Source: an uncultured Gemmatimonadota bacterium
GTDB lineage: Bacteria; Gemmatimonadota; Gemmatimonadetes; Gemmatimonadales; Gemmatimonadaceae
Assembly: GCA_903882745.1 (NCBI GenBank)
Contig: CAIRYG010000007.1
Location: 101,998 to 165,997 of the forward strand
Direction: 5' to 3'
Length of the DNA: 64,000 nucleotides
Shown here: in pieces, positions 26,267-36,464 of the stretch
Position numbering within the stretch: the first letter of the stretch is position 1
Layout: each line of letters begins with the position of its first letter
The notes under the pieces: model-generated
The model's input: the letters and a program-made list of their open reading frames with translations, nothing else
Databases searched by the model: none
Told to the model about the DNA's origin: nothing
Made by a program: the position numbers and the translations under genes

Positions 26267-27880
26267 TCAGCCCTTCGGCCCCGCCGCAATGATCGCCGGC
26301 GTCACCGCATCGCCGAACTTCTTGATGTTGTCGCGGAACATTCCCGCGAGCTTCGCCGCCATCGTGTCATACGCGGCGGTGTCGGCCCACGTCCCACGCG
26401 CGTCGAGCACCTCTGCCGGCACGCCTTCGATCCCCTGCGGGACGTTCAGGCCAAACACCGGGTCAGTCTTGACCGGCGCATTGTCGAGCTTGCCGGCCAG
26501 TGCCGCACGCACCATCGCGCGGGTCAGGCTGAGCTTCATGCGGCTACCAGTGCCATACGCACCACCGCTCCACCCGGTGTTCACGAGCCACACCTTGGTG
26601 TCGGGGTACTTGTCGAGCAGCTCGCCCAACATGTTCGCGTACTTGGTCGGGTGCCACACGAGGAACACGGCGCCAAAGCAGGCGCTGAACGTCGCCTGCG
26701 GTTCCGTGACGCCACGCTCAGTGCCCGCCACCTTGGCAGTGTAGCCCGAGAGGAAATAGTACATCGCCTGCTCGCGGCTCAAGCGTGCGATCGGCGGAAG
26801 CACACCGAACGCGTCGGCGGTGAGGAACACCACATTCTTTGGCACGCCACCGCGCCCACTCGGCACAAAGTTGCGGATGTAGTGCAGCGGGTAGCTCGCA
26901 CGGGTGTTCTCGGTGATCGTCTGGCTCTCGAACTTCACCTTCTTGAGTTCGTCGAGTTCCACATTCTCGAGGATCGTGCCGAACATCTGCGTGGTCGCGT
27001 AGATGTCGGGCTCCTGCTCCTTGGAGAGGTTGATCACCTTGGCGTAGCAGCCCCCTTCGAAGTTGAACACGCCGTCCTTGCTCCAGCCGTGCTCGTCGTC
27101 GCCAATCAGCCCACGGTCCGGATCGGCCGACAGCGTCGTCTTGCCAGTGCCCGAGAGACCAAAGAAGAGCGCGGTGTCACCAGCGGCCCCAATGTTCGCC
27201 GAGCAGTGCATCGAGAGCACGCCCTGCTTGGGGAGGTAGTAGTTCATGACCGTGAACATCGCCTTCTTGAGCTCGCCGGCGTAGCGCGTGCCGCCAATCA
27301 GGATCGTGCGCTTGGCAAGATTGAGGACGATGAAGGTCGTGGTGCGCGTACCGTGCTTGGCCGGATCGGCCTGGAACTCCGGCGCGTGCAGAATGCTGAA
27401 GTTGGGCGCGAAATTGCCGAGTGCGTCAGCGTCGGGACGGATGAACATGTTGCGCACGAAGTTCGCGTGCCAGGCGTTCGGCGTCACGTAGCGGCAGGAG
27501 AGGCGGAGCGATGGGTCGGCGCCGCAGTACAGATCCTGCACGAAGAGCTCGTCGAGACCGTTCAGGTACGCCTGGACGTCGGCCTGGAGAATTTCGAATT
27601 GCTCCGGCGACATCGGCTGGTTCACGGCGCCCCAGTCCACGTCGTGTTCCGACGACGGCTCCCGGACGACGAACTTATCCTTGGGCGAACGGCCGGTGTG
27701 CGGCGAGGTGACGGCGACAAACGGACCCATGTCGGCCAGTTCGCCTTCACCCTTCCGAATGGCGGCCTGCGTCAACTGCGGTGCAACGAGATTCCAGTGC
27801 AGCGTGCCCTTGGGGGCGAGGCCCTGTGCATCGAGTCCGTTCGTGCTCACTCGCGAGGGTGCGGTGGTCGTGTCAGTCAT
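26267..27880 (-). CDS. pckA: Phosphoenolpyruvate carboxykinase (ATP)
   Basis: 537 residues, standard for the ATP-type enzyme. It decarboxylates and phosphorylates oxaloacetate to phosphoenolpyruvate, the entry to gluconeogenesis. GLSGTGKTTLSADP (about residues 241-254) is the P-loop, GDDEHGWSKDGVFNFEGG the metal-binding part, SCRYVTPNAWHANFVRNMFI and GGTRYAGELKKAMF substrate contacts. ATG 27880 begins MTDTTTAPSR; the longer frame runs into maeB. It lies 31 bp after maeB on the same strand and ends at a strong hairpin. Confidence 0.97.
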   Translation of the reverse strand: MTDTTTAPSRVSTNGLDAQGLAPKGTLHWNLVAPQLTQAAIRKGEGELADMGPFVAVTSPHTGRSPKDKFVVREPSSEHDVDWGAVNQPMSPEQFEILQADVQAYLNGLDELFVQDLYCGADPSLRLSCRYVTPNAWHANFVRNMFIRPDADALGNFAPNFSILHAPEFQADPAKHGTRTTTFIVLNLAKRTILIGGTRYAGELKKAMFTVMNYYLPKQGVLSMHCSANIGAAGDTALFFGLSGTGKTTLSADPDRGLIGDDEHGWSKDGVFNFEGGCYAKVINLSKEQEPDIYATTQMFGTILENVELDELKKVKFESQTITENTRASYPLHYIRNFVPSGRGGVPKNVVFLTADAFGVLPPIARLSREQAMYYFLSGYTAKVAGTERGVTEPQATFSACFGAVFLVWHPTKYANMLGELLDKYPDTKVWLVNTGWSGGAYGTGSRMKLSLTRAMVRAALAGKLDNAPVKTDPVFGLNVPQGIEGVPAEVLDARGTWADTAAYDTMAAKLAGMFRDNIKKFGDAVTPAIIAAGPKG

Positions 27881-27911
27881 GATCGTGAGAAAATGAGGTG
27901 GGGTTCGCGAT

Positions 27912-30170
27912 TCAACGTTGGCTGGAGCGTTCCTGCGCGTCGAGCACGGCCACCGCGGCCATGTTGACGATTTCCTGCACATCGGCGCCCTGCTCAAGCA
28001 CATGGACGGGATGCTGCATGCCGACGAGGATCGGCCCGATCGCCGTCGCCCCGCCGAGTTTGGTAAGCAACTTGTAGGCGATATTCCCGGCGCCGAGATT
28101 CGGGAAGATCAGCACGTTCGCCTCGTCCTTGATCGTGCTGAAGGGATAGCGACCCGCGAGGATCTCCGCGTCGAACGCGGTGTCGGCCTGCATCTCGCCG
28201 TCAATCACGAGCGAGGGATCCATACGACGGGCAATCTGCACCGCTTGGGCGACTTTCTCCGTCTCGGCGTGCTTCACCGACCCGAAGTTCGAGAAAGAGA
28301 GCATCGCGACCTTGGGGCTGACCCCAAAGGTGCGCGCCGCACGCGCCGACGAAACGGCAATCGTCGCGAGCTGTTCGGCGGTCGGGTCGATGTTCACGGT
28401 GGTGTCACCAAAGAACACGACCTTCTTTTCGAACACGAGCATATACAGCCCACTCACCAGTCCGGTGCGAGCGTCGGCGCCAATCACTTCAAGCGCGGGG
28501 CGCACGGTCTCGGGATAATGCTTGCCGAGTCCGCCGAGCACGGCGTCAGCATCGCCGCAGGCGACCATCACCGAGCCGTAGTAAATGCCCTTGTAGAGCC
28601 GCTGATGCGCTTCGGCGAGCGAGAGTCCCTTGCGTTGCCGCTTCTGCCACAGAAACTCCGCGTACCGGTCGCGGTTCGTACTGGTGCCGGGATCCTCGAT
28701 CCGAATTCCGGCGAGCGGAATGCCATTGGCCTCGGCGAGATCCTGAATCTTTTGCTTGCGGCCGAGCAGGATTGGGTGCGCGATTCCTTCATCGACCAGG
28801 ATTTGCGCCGCGCGCATGACCTTGAGGTCTTCGCCCTCGGGGAAGCAGACGCGCTTCGGGTCGTGGTGCGCCCGATTGATGATGCCGCGCATGAGGCCGC
28901 GGGCGCGCCCGAGGCGCCCTTCGAGTTCGTCGCGGTAGTGTTCCAGGTCGACGAACCCCGTCGACGCTCCGCTGGCCACCGCGGCCCAGGCCACGGCCGG
29001 CGCCACCCAGAGCAGGACGCGCGGATCGAAGGGGAAGGGAATCAGGTAGTCGCGCCCGAACTTCACGGAGCTCAGTCCGTAGAGTTGCGACACGTTATCC
29101 GGCACGTCTTCCTTGGCCAGCGCCGCGAGCGCGCGGGTGGCCGCCATCTTCATCTCTTCATTGATCTCCTTGGCACGCACGTCGAGTGCGCCACGGAACA
29201 TGAAGGGGAAGCAGAGGACGTTGTTGATCTGATTGGCGTAGTCGCTGCGCCCCGTGGCAATGATGGCGTCGTCGCGAACCTCCCGTACCTGATGCGGGAG
29301 AATCTCCGGCACCGGGTTGGCGAGCGCAAAGATGATCGGGTTGGCGGCCATCTTGGAGACCATCTCACCGTTGACCGCACCGGCGGCCGACAGCCCCACG
29401 AACACATCGGCTCCCACCAGCGCGTCGGCCAGCGTACGGCAGGTGGTCTCCCGCTCATAGCGCTTTTTGTAGGGATCCATGTGCTGCTCGCCGCGTCCCA
29501 CGTAAATCACCCCTTCGCGGTCGCACATGAGCACGTGCTCACGCTTCACGCCCAGGGCGATGTAGTGGTTGGCGGTGGAAATCGCAGCCGCGCCGGCTCC
29601 TGAGAACACCACCTTCACCTCGGCGATGTCCTTGCCCGAGACCTCGAGGGCGTTGAGCAGCGCGGCGCCGGAGATGATCGCCGTCCCGTGCTGGTCGTCG
29701 TGGAAGACCGGGATTTTGAGAGTGGCCTTCAGCGTCTCCTCGATGATGAAGCAATCGGGAGCCTTGATGTCTTCGAGGTTGATGCCGCCGACGGTGGGCT
29801 CGAGGAGCTGGCAGAAGCGGATCACATCCTGCGGGTCCTCGGAGCCGACTTCGAGGTCGAACACGTCGATGTCGGCGAACTGCTTGAAGAGGTTGCCTTT
29901 GCCTTCCATGACCGGCTTGCCGGCGAGCGCGCCGATGTTGCCGAGTCCGAGGACGGCGGTGCCGTTGGTGACGACGGCGACAAGGTTGCCTTTGGCGGTG
30001 TACTTGTAGGCGTCTTCCGGGTTCGCCTTGATCTCAAGGCAGGGTTCGGCGACACCGGGGGAGTACGCGAGGGAGAGGTCGCGGGAGTTCCCGAGGGGCT
30101 TGGTGGGAACGACGGCGATCTTGCCGGGCCGTCCGCGCGAATGGTAGTCGAGAGCGTCTTGGCGTTTCAT
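27912..30170 (-). CDS. maeB: NADP-dependent malic enzyme fused to phosphotransacetylase-like domain
   Basis: 752 residues, the MaeB architecture: malic enzyme N-terminal and NAD(P)-binding parts (about 1-420) followed by a phosphate acetyl/butaryl-transferase-like domain (about 430-752) that in known members is regulatory rather than catalytic. Landmarks are [42 protein letters not shown] and, in the second half, [15 protein letters not shown]. It turns malate into pyruvate, CO2 and NADPH. TATCTT lies 8 nt before the ATG. First gene of a two-gene run with pckA. Confidence 0.95.
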   Translation of the reverse strand: MKRQDALDYHSRGRPGKIAVVPTKPLGNSRDLSLAYSPGVAEPCLEIKANPEDAYKYTAKGNLVAVVTNGTAVLGLGNIGALAGKPVMEGKGNLFKQFADIDVFDLEVGSEDPQDVIRFCQLLEPTVGGINLEDIKAPDCFIIEETLKATLKIPVFHDDQHGTAIISGAALLNALEVSGKDIAEVKVVFSGAGAAAISTANHYIALGVKREHVLMCDREGVIYVGRGEQHMDPYKKRYERETTCRTLADALVGADVFVGLSAAGAVNGEMVSKMAANPIIFALANPVPEILPHQVREVRDDAIIATGRSDYANQINNVLCFPFMFRGALDVRAKEINEEMKMAATRALAALAKEDVPDNVSQLYGLSSVKFGRDYLIPFPFDPRVLLWVAPAVAWAAVASGASTGFVDLEHYRDELEGRLGRARGLMRGIINRAHHDPKRVCFPEGEDLKVMRAAQILVDEGIAHPILLGRKQKIQDLAEANGIPLAGIRIEDPGTSTNRDRYAEFLWQKRQRKGLSLAEAHQRLYKGIYYGSVMVACGDADAVLGGLGKHYPETVRPALEVIGADARTGLVSGLYMLVFEKKVVFFGDTTVNIDPTAEQLATIAVSSARAARTFGVSPKVAMLSFSNFGSVKHAETEKVAQAVQIARRMDPSLVIDGEMQADTAFDAEILAGRYPFSTIKDEANVLIFPNLGAGNIAYKLLTKLGGATAIGPILVGMQHPVHVLEQGADVQEIVNMAAVAVLDAQERSSQR

Positions 30171-30178
30171 AAGCCAGA

Positions 30179-30184
30179 AAGATA
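30179..30184 (-). promoter_or_regulatory. -10-like TATCTT for maeB-pckA
   Basis: Minus strand: TATCTT, eight bases (TCTGGCTT), ATG at 30170. Predicted very short or absent 5' leader. Confidence 0.5.
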
Positions 30185-30275
30185 CTCAGGCGGGGACCGG
30201 CGTGAGAGTGGCCGTTCGGCGTCCGTTCGGGCGAAATGGGGATGAGTAACCACTACCTGGAGTCGCGGAGACGGC

Positions 30276-30308
30276 AACGGGGGGCGGAGTCGAGTTCCGC
30301 CCCCCGTT
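30276..30308 (-). terminator. Strong hairpin after the czc operon
   Basis: A perfect 13-bp GC-rich inverted repeat (AACGGGGGGCGGA and complement, 30276-30288 with 30296-30308), 7-base loop, 21 bp after the czcA stop. It lies between czcA and the maeB promoter region and most likely ends the efflux operon transcript. Confidence 0.75.
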
Positions 30309-30329
30309 GACCGCTATCGCAGCGATCGG

Positions 30330-33300
30330 TCAGACCTCGAGATGGTCGTTCGGCCGGGCCACCATCCCGTAGAGCACCGGCATGAGCAGGACGCTGATCA
30401 GCAGGCGCGAGAACAGCCCCCCGACGATGACCAACGCGAAGGGCCGCTGACTGTCGGTGCCGACCCCGGTCGCGAGCGCGGCGGGCAGCAGTCCGAACGC
30501 CGCCACGAGTGCCGTCATCATGATCGGTCGAAGTCGCAACAGCGCGGCCTCGCGCGTGGCCTCCTCGATCCCCATCCCGCCGAGTCGCAGCTCGTTGGCG
30601 TAGGAGATGTAGACCACCGCGGTCTGCACGGAGACGCCGAAGAGCGCGAGGAACCCGATCCCCGACGACACCGAGAAGTGCGTGCCGGTGATCGTCAGCG
30701 CGAGCATCCCGCCGATCGGACCGGAGAGTGCGACGCCCACCAAGGTGATCAGCGCGAACTTCACGTTGTGATAGAGCGCGAAGAGCAGCAGGAAGATCAG
30801 CCCGATCGTGATCGGGAGCACGATCGCCAGCTGAGTGCGGCTCTCCTTGTACTCCTCGTACTCGCCGCCCCAGACCGTGCGATAGCCGGCGGGGAGATGG
30901 ACCGCCTTGTCGATGTGCTCCTTGGCAGCCTCGACCGCGCTCGCGAGGTCGCGGCCTTCGATCGAGTACTGGATGCCGATGTAGCGCGATCCGTCCTGCC
31001 GATAGATCAACGCCGCGCCGGTGTTCACCTCGATGGCGGCGAGCTCGTGCAGCGGCACCTGACTCCCGCCTGGGGTGGCGACAAGGATGTTCCCGATGGC
31101 CTCCGGCGTGCTGCGGAACTCCGGCTTGAGTCGCACGACGAGATCGAAGGTCTCCTCGCCCTGTACGACCTGCGTGGCCGCCGAACCGCCGACGGCGGCG
31201 TTGATCAGGCCGTTGACCGCGTCGGCGCTGAGTCCGTAGCGCGCCAGCTTCGCGCGGTCGATCGTGACCGTCAGCGATGGCTGCCCGAGCTCCTGCACCA
31301 GCGTCACGTGCGCGATCCCGGGGACCTTCTCAAGCTCGTGCTTCAGTTTCAGTCCCTCGGCCTGGAGCACGTTGAGATTGGGGCCGAACAACTTCACGTC
31401 GAGCGCGCTCTTGAGTCCGGTCTGTGCTTCTTGCACGGCGTCGTTGGCCGGCTGCGAGAAGTTGACGATGATGCCGGGGAAGGCGGAGAGCTGCTTGTCG
31501 ATGTCCGCGATCAGCGCATCCTTGGTCTTGTGCGCGCCGGTCCACTGCGCGTACGGCTTGAGCCCCACATAGAACTCGGCGTTGTAGAATCCCGTCGGGT
31601 CGGTGGCGCCGTCGTCGCGGCCGTGCTCCGAGGTCACATCCGTGACCTCCGGGAACGACTTGAGGATCTTCCGGACCTGCGGCACGATCTTGGACGATTC
31701 CTCGAGCGAGATCGTGTACGGCATGGTGGTGCGGACCCAGAGGGCGCCCTCGTCGAGCGTCGGCATGAACTCCGAGCCGACCGTGAAGGTCAGCGCGACC
31801 GATACCGCGAAGAGCGCGGTGCTCCCCCAGATCACCAGACGGCCGTGCGCGAGGCTCCAGTTCAATGAGCCGCGATACTTCTCCTTCACCCACTCGAACG
31901 CCGGGTTGTGCCGCTCCTGCGTGCGGCGACCGAGCCCGAAATAGCAGAGCACCGGGACGATCGTCAGCGTGAGCAACAACGAGCCGATCAGCGCGAAGAT
32001 CGTCGTGTCGGCCATCGGCGAGAAGAGGCGACCCGACGGCCCCGCAAGCACGTAGATCGGGAGGAAGCTCGCCACGATCACCGCCACCGCGTACACGATC
32101 GGGCGGTCCACTTCGGCCGCCGCGCGCACGATCACCTCGCGCACGGAGAGCGACTTGCTCTCCGGGAGCGCGAGCTGTCGATAGATGTTCTCGACCATCA
32201 CGACGGCCCCATCCACCAGAATGCCGAAGTCGATGGCGCCGATCGACAGGAGGTTGGCGGGGATGTTCTTGAGATCGAGGCAGATGAAGGCGAACAGCAG
32301 CGCCAGCGGGATCGTCGTGGCGACGATGATCCCCGAGCGCAGGTCGAACAGGAAGAAGATCAACACCACCACCACCAGCACGATCCCCACGAGCAGGTTG
32401 TGCTCCACGGTGCTCGTCGTGAGCGCCACGAGATCGCTGCGGTCGTAGAACGCGTGGACCTTCACGTCCTTCGGCAGGATCTTGGTGTTGAGTTCCTCCG
32501 TCACCGCTTGCACGCGCTTGAGCACCGTCTGCGCCTGCTCGCCCTTGCGCATCAGGACGATCCCTTCGACCGCGTCGTCGTGCTCATTGAACCCGAACTG
32601 ACCGAGTCGTGGCGCATGGCCGATCTCGACGCTCCCGACGTCCTTCACGAGGACCGGGATCCCGCCCTTGTTCGAGATCACCACGTTGCCGATGTCGGCG
32701 ATGGTGCTGACGCGACCGAGCCCGCGCACGTAGTAGAACTGCCCGCCCTCGGAGTAGAAGCCGCCGCCCGCGTTCGCATTGTTCGCGCCGAGCGCCGCGA
32801 CGACATCACTCACAGCGAGCCCCGCGCCCGCGAGCTTGGTGGGGTCGATCAGCACCTGATACTCCATCGTCGGCCCGCCGAGCGATGCCAGGTCGGCCAC
32901 GCCGGGGACGGCCTTGTACGCCTTGGAGAGCACCCACTCGTTGATGGTCTTGAGCTCCATCGGCGAGCGGTCCGGGCTCTCCACCACGTAGCGGTACACG
33001 AGCCCCGACGGTGCGAACAGCGGACCGATCCCCGGCGACGCACCACTCGGCACCGAGACATCGGGGAGATGCTCGAGCACGCGCTGCCGTGCGAAGTACG
33101 GATCGGTGCCGTCCTGGAAGGTGAGTCGCACGTCCGACAGTCCGTACAAGGACATCGAGCGCACGACCTTCACCTTCTCGAGCCCGTTCATCTCGCGCTC
33201 GATCGGCACCGTGACGAGGCGTTCCACCTCTTCTGCGGCCTGCCCGGGCCACTGGGTGGTGATCTCCACCATCGGCGGCGAGAGGTCGGGATACGCATCG

Positions 33301-33458
33301 ACCGGCAGCCGCGTGAACGACCAAGCACCCGCGCCGATCAACAGCACCGCGAAGAGCGCCACGAGCACGCGCTGGTTCAGCGCGGCGCGGACGATCCGGT
33401 TCGCGAAGGTCGGCGTGCCCGACTTCCCGTCGTGGCTGGATTGCGGATCGCCGATCAT
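30330..33458 (-). CDS. czcA: CzcA-type heavy-metal RND efflux pump
   Basis: 1042 residues, an RND inner-membrane proton antiporter. It opens with a first helix around RVLVALFAVLLIGAGAWSF and VDAYPDLSPPMVEI. The metal-family marker is in the fourth-helix region: LLSIGAIDFGILVDGAVVMVEN, with the Asp/Glu pair used for proton transfer. Periplasmic porter loops and a second TM block follow, ending MPVLYGMVARPNDHLEV. Exported ion is probably Co, Zn, Cd, Ni, Cu or Ag; the motif alone does not settle it. ATGA overlap with czcB. Confidence 0.93.
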   Translation of the reverse strand: MIGDPQSSHDGKSGTPTFANRIVRAALNQRVLVALFAVLLIGAGAWSFTRLPVDAYPDLSPPMVEITTQWPGQAAEEVERLVTVPIEREMNGLEKVKVVRSMSLYGLSDVRLTFQDGTDPYFARQRVLEHLPDVSVPSGASPGIGPLFAPSGLVYRYVVESPDRSPMELKTINEWVLSKAYKAVPGVADLASLGGPTMEYQVLIDPTKLAGAGLAVSDVVAALGANNANAGGGFYSEGGQFYYVRGLGRVSTIADIGNVVISNKGGIPVLVKDVGSVEIGHAPRLGQFGFNEHDDAVEGIVLMRKGEQAQTVLKRVQAVTEELNTKILPKDVKVHAFYDRSDLVALTTSTVEHNLLVGIVLVVVVLIFFLFDLRSGIIVATTIPLALLFAFICLDLKNIPANLLSIGAIDFGILVDGAVVMVENIYRQLALPESKSLSVREVIVRAAAEVDRPIVYAVAVIVASFLPIYVLAGPSGRLFSPMADTTIFALIGSLLLTLTIVPVLCYFGLGRRTQERHNPAFEWVKEKYRGSLNWSLAHGRLVIWGSTALFAVSVALTFTVGSEFMPTLDEGALWVRTTMPYTISLEESSKIVPQVRKILKSFPEVTDVTSEHGRDDGATDPTGFYNAEFYVGLKPYAQWTGAHKTKDALIADIDKQLSAFPGIIVNFSQPANDAVQEAQTGLKSALDVKLFGPNLNVLQAEGLKLKHELEKVPGIAHVTLVQELGQPSLTVTIDRAKLARYGLSADAVNGLINAAVGGSAATQVVQGEETFDLVVRLKPEFRSTPEAIGNILVATPGGSQVPLHELAAIEVNTGAALIYRQDGSRYIGIQYSIEGRDLASAVEAAKEHIDKAVHLPAGYRTVWGGEYEEYKESRTQLAIVLPITIGLIFLLLFALYHNVKFALITLVGVALSGPIGGMLALTITGTHFSVSSGIGFLALFGVSVQTAVVYISYANELRLGGMGIEEATREAALLRLRPIMMTALVAAFGLLPAALATGVGTDSQRPFALVIVGGLFSRLLISVLLMPVLYGMVARPNDHLEV

Positions 33459-34621
33459 TGACGTTCCGCGAACTGGAGGAACAGCGCGCCGTTGGCCACG
33501 ACCTGCTCACCGACCTTGAGGCCGAGCGTGATCTCGTACGAGTTCCCGATGCGCGTCCCCAGCGTGACGCGGCGATGGTCGAAGCTCCCGTCGGTCGCGG
33601 TCACGAACACGAACGGGAGGTTGTCGTCGTCGCGCAACACCGCCGCGACGGGCACGAGCAATCCCGCGCGCTCGCGACGCGACTGGATGTGCATCCGCAC
33701 GAACATGTCGCGCTTGAGGAGCTGGGCGCTGTTGTCGGCGACGATCCGCACCATCGTGGCTTTGGTCCCCGGGTCCACGATCGGCGCGACGTAGTCCACG
33801 GTCCCACGGACCTTGGTCCCCTTGGCATCGGTCAGGATGTCCACACCGAGCCCGTGCTCCACGAGCGCGATGTCGTCGGCGTACACATTGGCGATCACCC
33901 ACATCGTCGAGAGATCGGCGACGGTGAACGCCGCCGTCGTCCCAGCCTGGATGAGCTGCCCGGGATTGATCAACCGTTCCACCACGGTCCCGGCGATGGG
34001 CGAGCGGATGGCCCCTTCGACCGGGGCGGCCTTCTGTCCGTCCCGGATGCCGGTGATGGTGGCTTCGTCGAGTCCGAGGCCGCGGAGCCCAAGGACGGCG
34101 GCATCGCGGTCGGCGACCGCGGCAGCCTGATCGGTGCGCGACTGGTCCAACTCGGAGCGCGCGAGCGCATCGTTCGAGAACAGCTGTTCGTTCTGTTTGA
34201 GGATACGGTCCGCGTTGCGCAGCGCCGTCTCCGCTTTGCGATACGTCGCCACCGCGGTCGCGAAGTCCGGCGACGACACCGTCGCGAGGGTCTGGCCCGG
34301 CGTGACCACGACGCCGAGGTTGGCCACGATGCGCGACACCGGCCCGGAGATCGGAGCGAGCACCGGCGTCGATCGATCACCATTGAAGGCGACGGTGCCC
34401 GTGATCTCGATCTCAGGACGGAAGTTCACCGTCGCGAGCGTGACGAGTTCGAGCTTGGCCCGCTGTTCGGCGGAGATGGTGAAGTGGGCGGCTTTGGAGG
34501 AATCCGCGACAGCCTTGGCGTCGGGCGTCTTGCTGCAGGCGGCCACGGCGACAGCCGCTGCGAGGGCCGCCACGAAGGGAATTGCGCGAACAAGCGGTCG
34601 CGCCATGCGGGAATGGCTCAC
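33455..34621 (-). CDS. czcB: CzcB-type membrane fusion protein (lipoprotein)
   Basis: 388 residues. A lipoprotein signal ends at VAVAACS (about Cys29). The body is the periplasmic adaptor fold: barrel-sandwich around ITGTVAFNGDRSTPVLAPISGPV, a long helical hairpin (TYRKAETALRNADRILKQNEQL), then GAIRSPIAGTVVERLINPGQLI and a beta-barrel part. It links CzcA to the outer-membrane channel. Four-base overlaps with both neighbours indicate one tightly coupled operon. A second ATG five codons in is an alternative start. Confidence 0.9.
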   Translation of the reverse strand: MSHSRMARPLVRAIPFVAALAAAVAVAACSKTPDAKAVADSSKAAHFTISAEQRAKLELVTLATVNFRPEIEITGTVAFNGDRSTPVLAPISGPVSRIVANLGVVVTPGQTLATVSSPDFATAVATYRKAETALRNADRILKQNEQLFSNDALARSELDQSRTDQAAAVADRDAAVLGLRGLGLDEATITGIRDGQKAAPVEGAIRSPIAGTVVERLINPGQLIQAGTTAAFTVADLSTMWVIANVYADDIALVEHGLGVDILTDAKGTKVRGTVDYVAPIVDPGTKATMVRIVADNSAQLLKRDMFVRMHIQSRRERAGLLVPVAAVLRDDDNLPFVFVTATDGSFDHRRVTLGTRIGNSYEITLGLKVGEQVVANGALFLQFAERQ

Positions 34622-35910
34622 GGTCTGGCTCCGGAAGTCGTGGCGGTCGGCGCGCCGATGGGCGCGCCCGTGGCGCGATCGAGGTCGGCTCGGGCGGAAC
34701 TCGCGGCGGCGAGGGCGTCGGCATATTGCCGCTGCGCGTCGAGCAAGGTGCTGCGGGCATCGAGCACATCGAGCGCCGAGAGGCGCCCGAGGCCGTAACT
34801 CAGTGTCGCCACGCGGAAGGCTTCGCGGGCCGACGGAAGGAGTTGATCACGGATGAAGATCGCTTGGCGGACGGAGACATCGGCGGTGGTCCACGCCGCG
34901 CGAACGTCCTGTCCGACGGCGGCACGCGTGTCACGCAACACCGCGTCCAGTTCCAGTTCGCGATGGTGCGTCTCCGCGAACTCGCCGCGCCGATGCTGCC
35001 ACCAGAAGATCGAGAGCGGCATCGAGAGGCCGAGCGAATAGAGCGTGCCCGCGTCGGCGGCGTAGTCGCGGTTGGCGGAGATCGAGAAGTCCGGCGCGAA
35101 GGCCGTCTCTCGCGCGAGGCGGCTCGTGGCTCCTGCGCCACGGAGCTGCTCCTCGGCCGTCGTGATCTCCGGTCGCCGACGCAGCGCCATCTGTTCCGCC
35201 TCTTCGAGCGGGCCGGGAGGCGGCGGCGCTTCGAGTGAATCGATCGCGATGATCGGCGCCCCGAGCGGCCTCCCCAGCACGCGATTCAGCGCCGACTCGG
35301 CGTTGGTCACGTCGCGGCTGTTCGCGATCAGGTCATTGTCGGCCTGCGCCAAGAGGACGGTGGCCTTGATGACATCGAGCCGGGCCGTCGTACCCGCATC
35401 GAACCGAGCTTTGGACTTGGCGAGGAAATCCGCCGCGAGTTCACGCGCCTCGAGCAGGTCGCGCCGATGCATCCGCGTGACGAGCACCGAGTCGTACGAG
35501 CGCGCCGCCTGACTCGCGATCTGTTGCTGGACCATCCGCGTCTGGGCGTCGAACGCGCGAACGTTCGAGTTGCCGATCGCGCCCTTCAATCGGAACTTGT
35601 CGGGGAAGGGGATCGCGACACCGACGTTGACCGTGCGCCCAGTGGCGGAGCCGGTGTTGATCGGACTCGACTGGCCGTCGAACGAAGCGCCGAGCGACGG
35701 CTCAGGGAGCGCGACCGCCTGCACCAACTGGGCGCGGGCCTGCGCGGCCTGCTGCTTGGCCACCTCGACCTGCAGATTGGCGCCGATCGCCGTGGCGATG
35801 GCCGCGGCTCTTCCGAGTCGCAGCGTGTCACCCGGCGCCGGGGGACGTGATTGAGCGGATGCGGCACCGGCGACTGACGCCAATGCCCCCGCCCAGAGGA
35901 CGTTTCGCAT
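34618..35910 (-). CDS. czcC: CzcC-type outer-membrane efflux channel
   Basis: 430 residues with signal peptide MRNVLWAGALASVAGAASAQ. The mature protein has the two repeated outer-membrane-efflux-protein domains, mostly coiled helices (AAIATAIGANLQVEVAKQQA, AEEQLRGAGATSRLARETAF) with short beta pieces (GLSMPLSIFWWQ). It forms the TolC-like exit duct of the metal pump. ATG 35910 was chosen over an upstream in-frame start at 35982 because it begins exactly at the signal peptide. First gene of czcCBA. Confidence 0.9.
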   Translation of the reverse strand: MRNVLWAGALASVAGAASAQSRPPAPGDTLRLGRAAAIATAIGANLQVEVAKQQAAQARAQLVQAVALPEPSLGASFDGQSSPINTGSATGRTVNVGVAIPFPDKFRLKGAIGNSNVRAFDAQTRMVQQQIASQAARSYDSVLVTRMHRRDLLEARELAADFLAKSKARFDAGTTARLDVIKATVLLAQADNDLIANSRDVTNAESALNRVLGRPLGAPIIAIDSLEAPPPPGPLEEAEQMALRRRPEITTAEEQLRGAGATSRLARETAFAPDFSISANRDYAADAGTLYSLGLSMPLSIFWWQHRRGEFAETHHRELELDAVLRDTRAAVGQDVRAAWTTADVSVRQAIFIRDQLLPSAREAFRVATLSYGLGRLSALDVLDARSTLLDAQRQYADALAAASSARADLDRATGAPIGAPTATTSGARP

Positions 35911-36026
35911 ATGGTGTTGCTGGAGACAGGACCAAGGGGCGCGTTGTACCGCCACGCGCGCTGACGACGGAGTCGGTCGCACGGACGACCGAGGCTACTC
36001 GGGCCGGCGGGTGCCGGCCATCGTGG

Positions 36027-36389
36027 TCAGCTGGCGCTCGGAGGGGCGCGTGAGGAGGCTGCCCGGAACTGTGCGGCCGCGATCCCGCTGGCCACATCCC
36101 GAACGACGGCGGCCGGGGCAATGGCACCGAAGAAGATCGGAGCCGGAGACGGCGGCACATCCATCGACTGCGTCTGTACGGAGCAGACCGCGCAGTTCGT
36201 GGCGTCGTGCGCGAACGGATGCTTGTTGCCGTGCTGCTCAGCGTGCGTATCGAGGCGGACCTCGCTCACCGGATCGAACAGTTCCGATCCCGCGATGAGC
36301 ACATGCAACACCAGAAGCGCCGCAACGGAAACGCGGCGCCGCCAGAGCTTCAGCGATCGGGGAAGGGAGAAAGTCAACGTCACAGTCAA
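36027..36389 (-). CDS. Small Cys-pair protein upstream of czcCBA (DUF2946-like)
   Basis: 120 residues, with a TTG (36389) or nearby GTG start. One hydrophobic segment (VSVAALLVLHVLIAGS) is followed by HAEQHGNKHPFAHDATNCAVC, a His-rich stretch ending in CxxC (C66, C69), and by a C-terminal AAQFRAASSRAPPSAS. This outline, including the terminal RAPP, is like DUF2946/CzcI-type small proteins found beside copper or zinc efflux genes. It may sense or hand over metal in the periplasm. Start and function are uncertain. Confidence 0.6.
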   Translation of the reverse strand: MTVTLTFSLPRSLKLWRRRVSVAALLVLHVLIAGSELFDPVSEVRLDTHAEQHGNKHPFAHDATNCAVCSVQTQSMDVPPSPAPIFFGAIAPAAVVRDVASGIAAAQFRAASSRAPPSAS

Positions 36390-36464
36390 TGAGGATACGT
36401 GCCGAAGTGCGATAACGCTAGGAATCGAGCGTCCGGCGACCCCTGAAGCACCAGGCCGCGCGTG

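Noticed and set aside
26164..26289. A longer start for the HD protein.
   Set aside because: It would translate through the 15-bp hairpin behind pckA and into pckA itself; the family begins at FIRDP.
26093..29603. Long plus-strand ORFs of 624 and 561 codons opposite pckA and maeB.
   Set aside because: Shadow frames with low-complexity composition; the minus-strand enzymes match their families end to end.
30342..33461. Long plus-strand ORFs (508 and 517 codons) opposite czcA.
   Set aside because: Their Arg/His/Asp-rich translation is the typical shadow of a GC-rich gene on the other strand; czcA is unmistakable.
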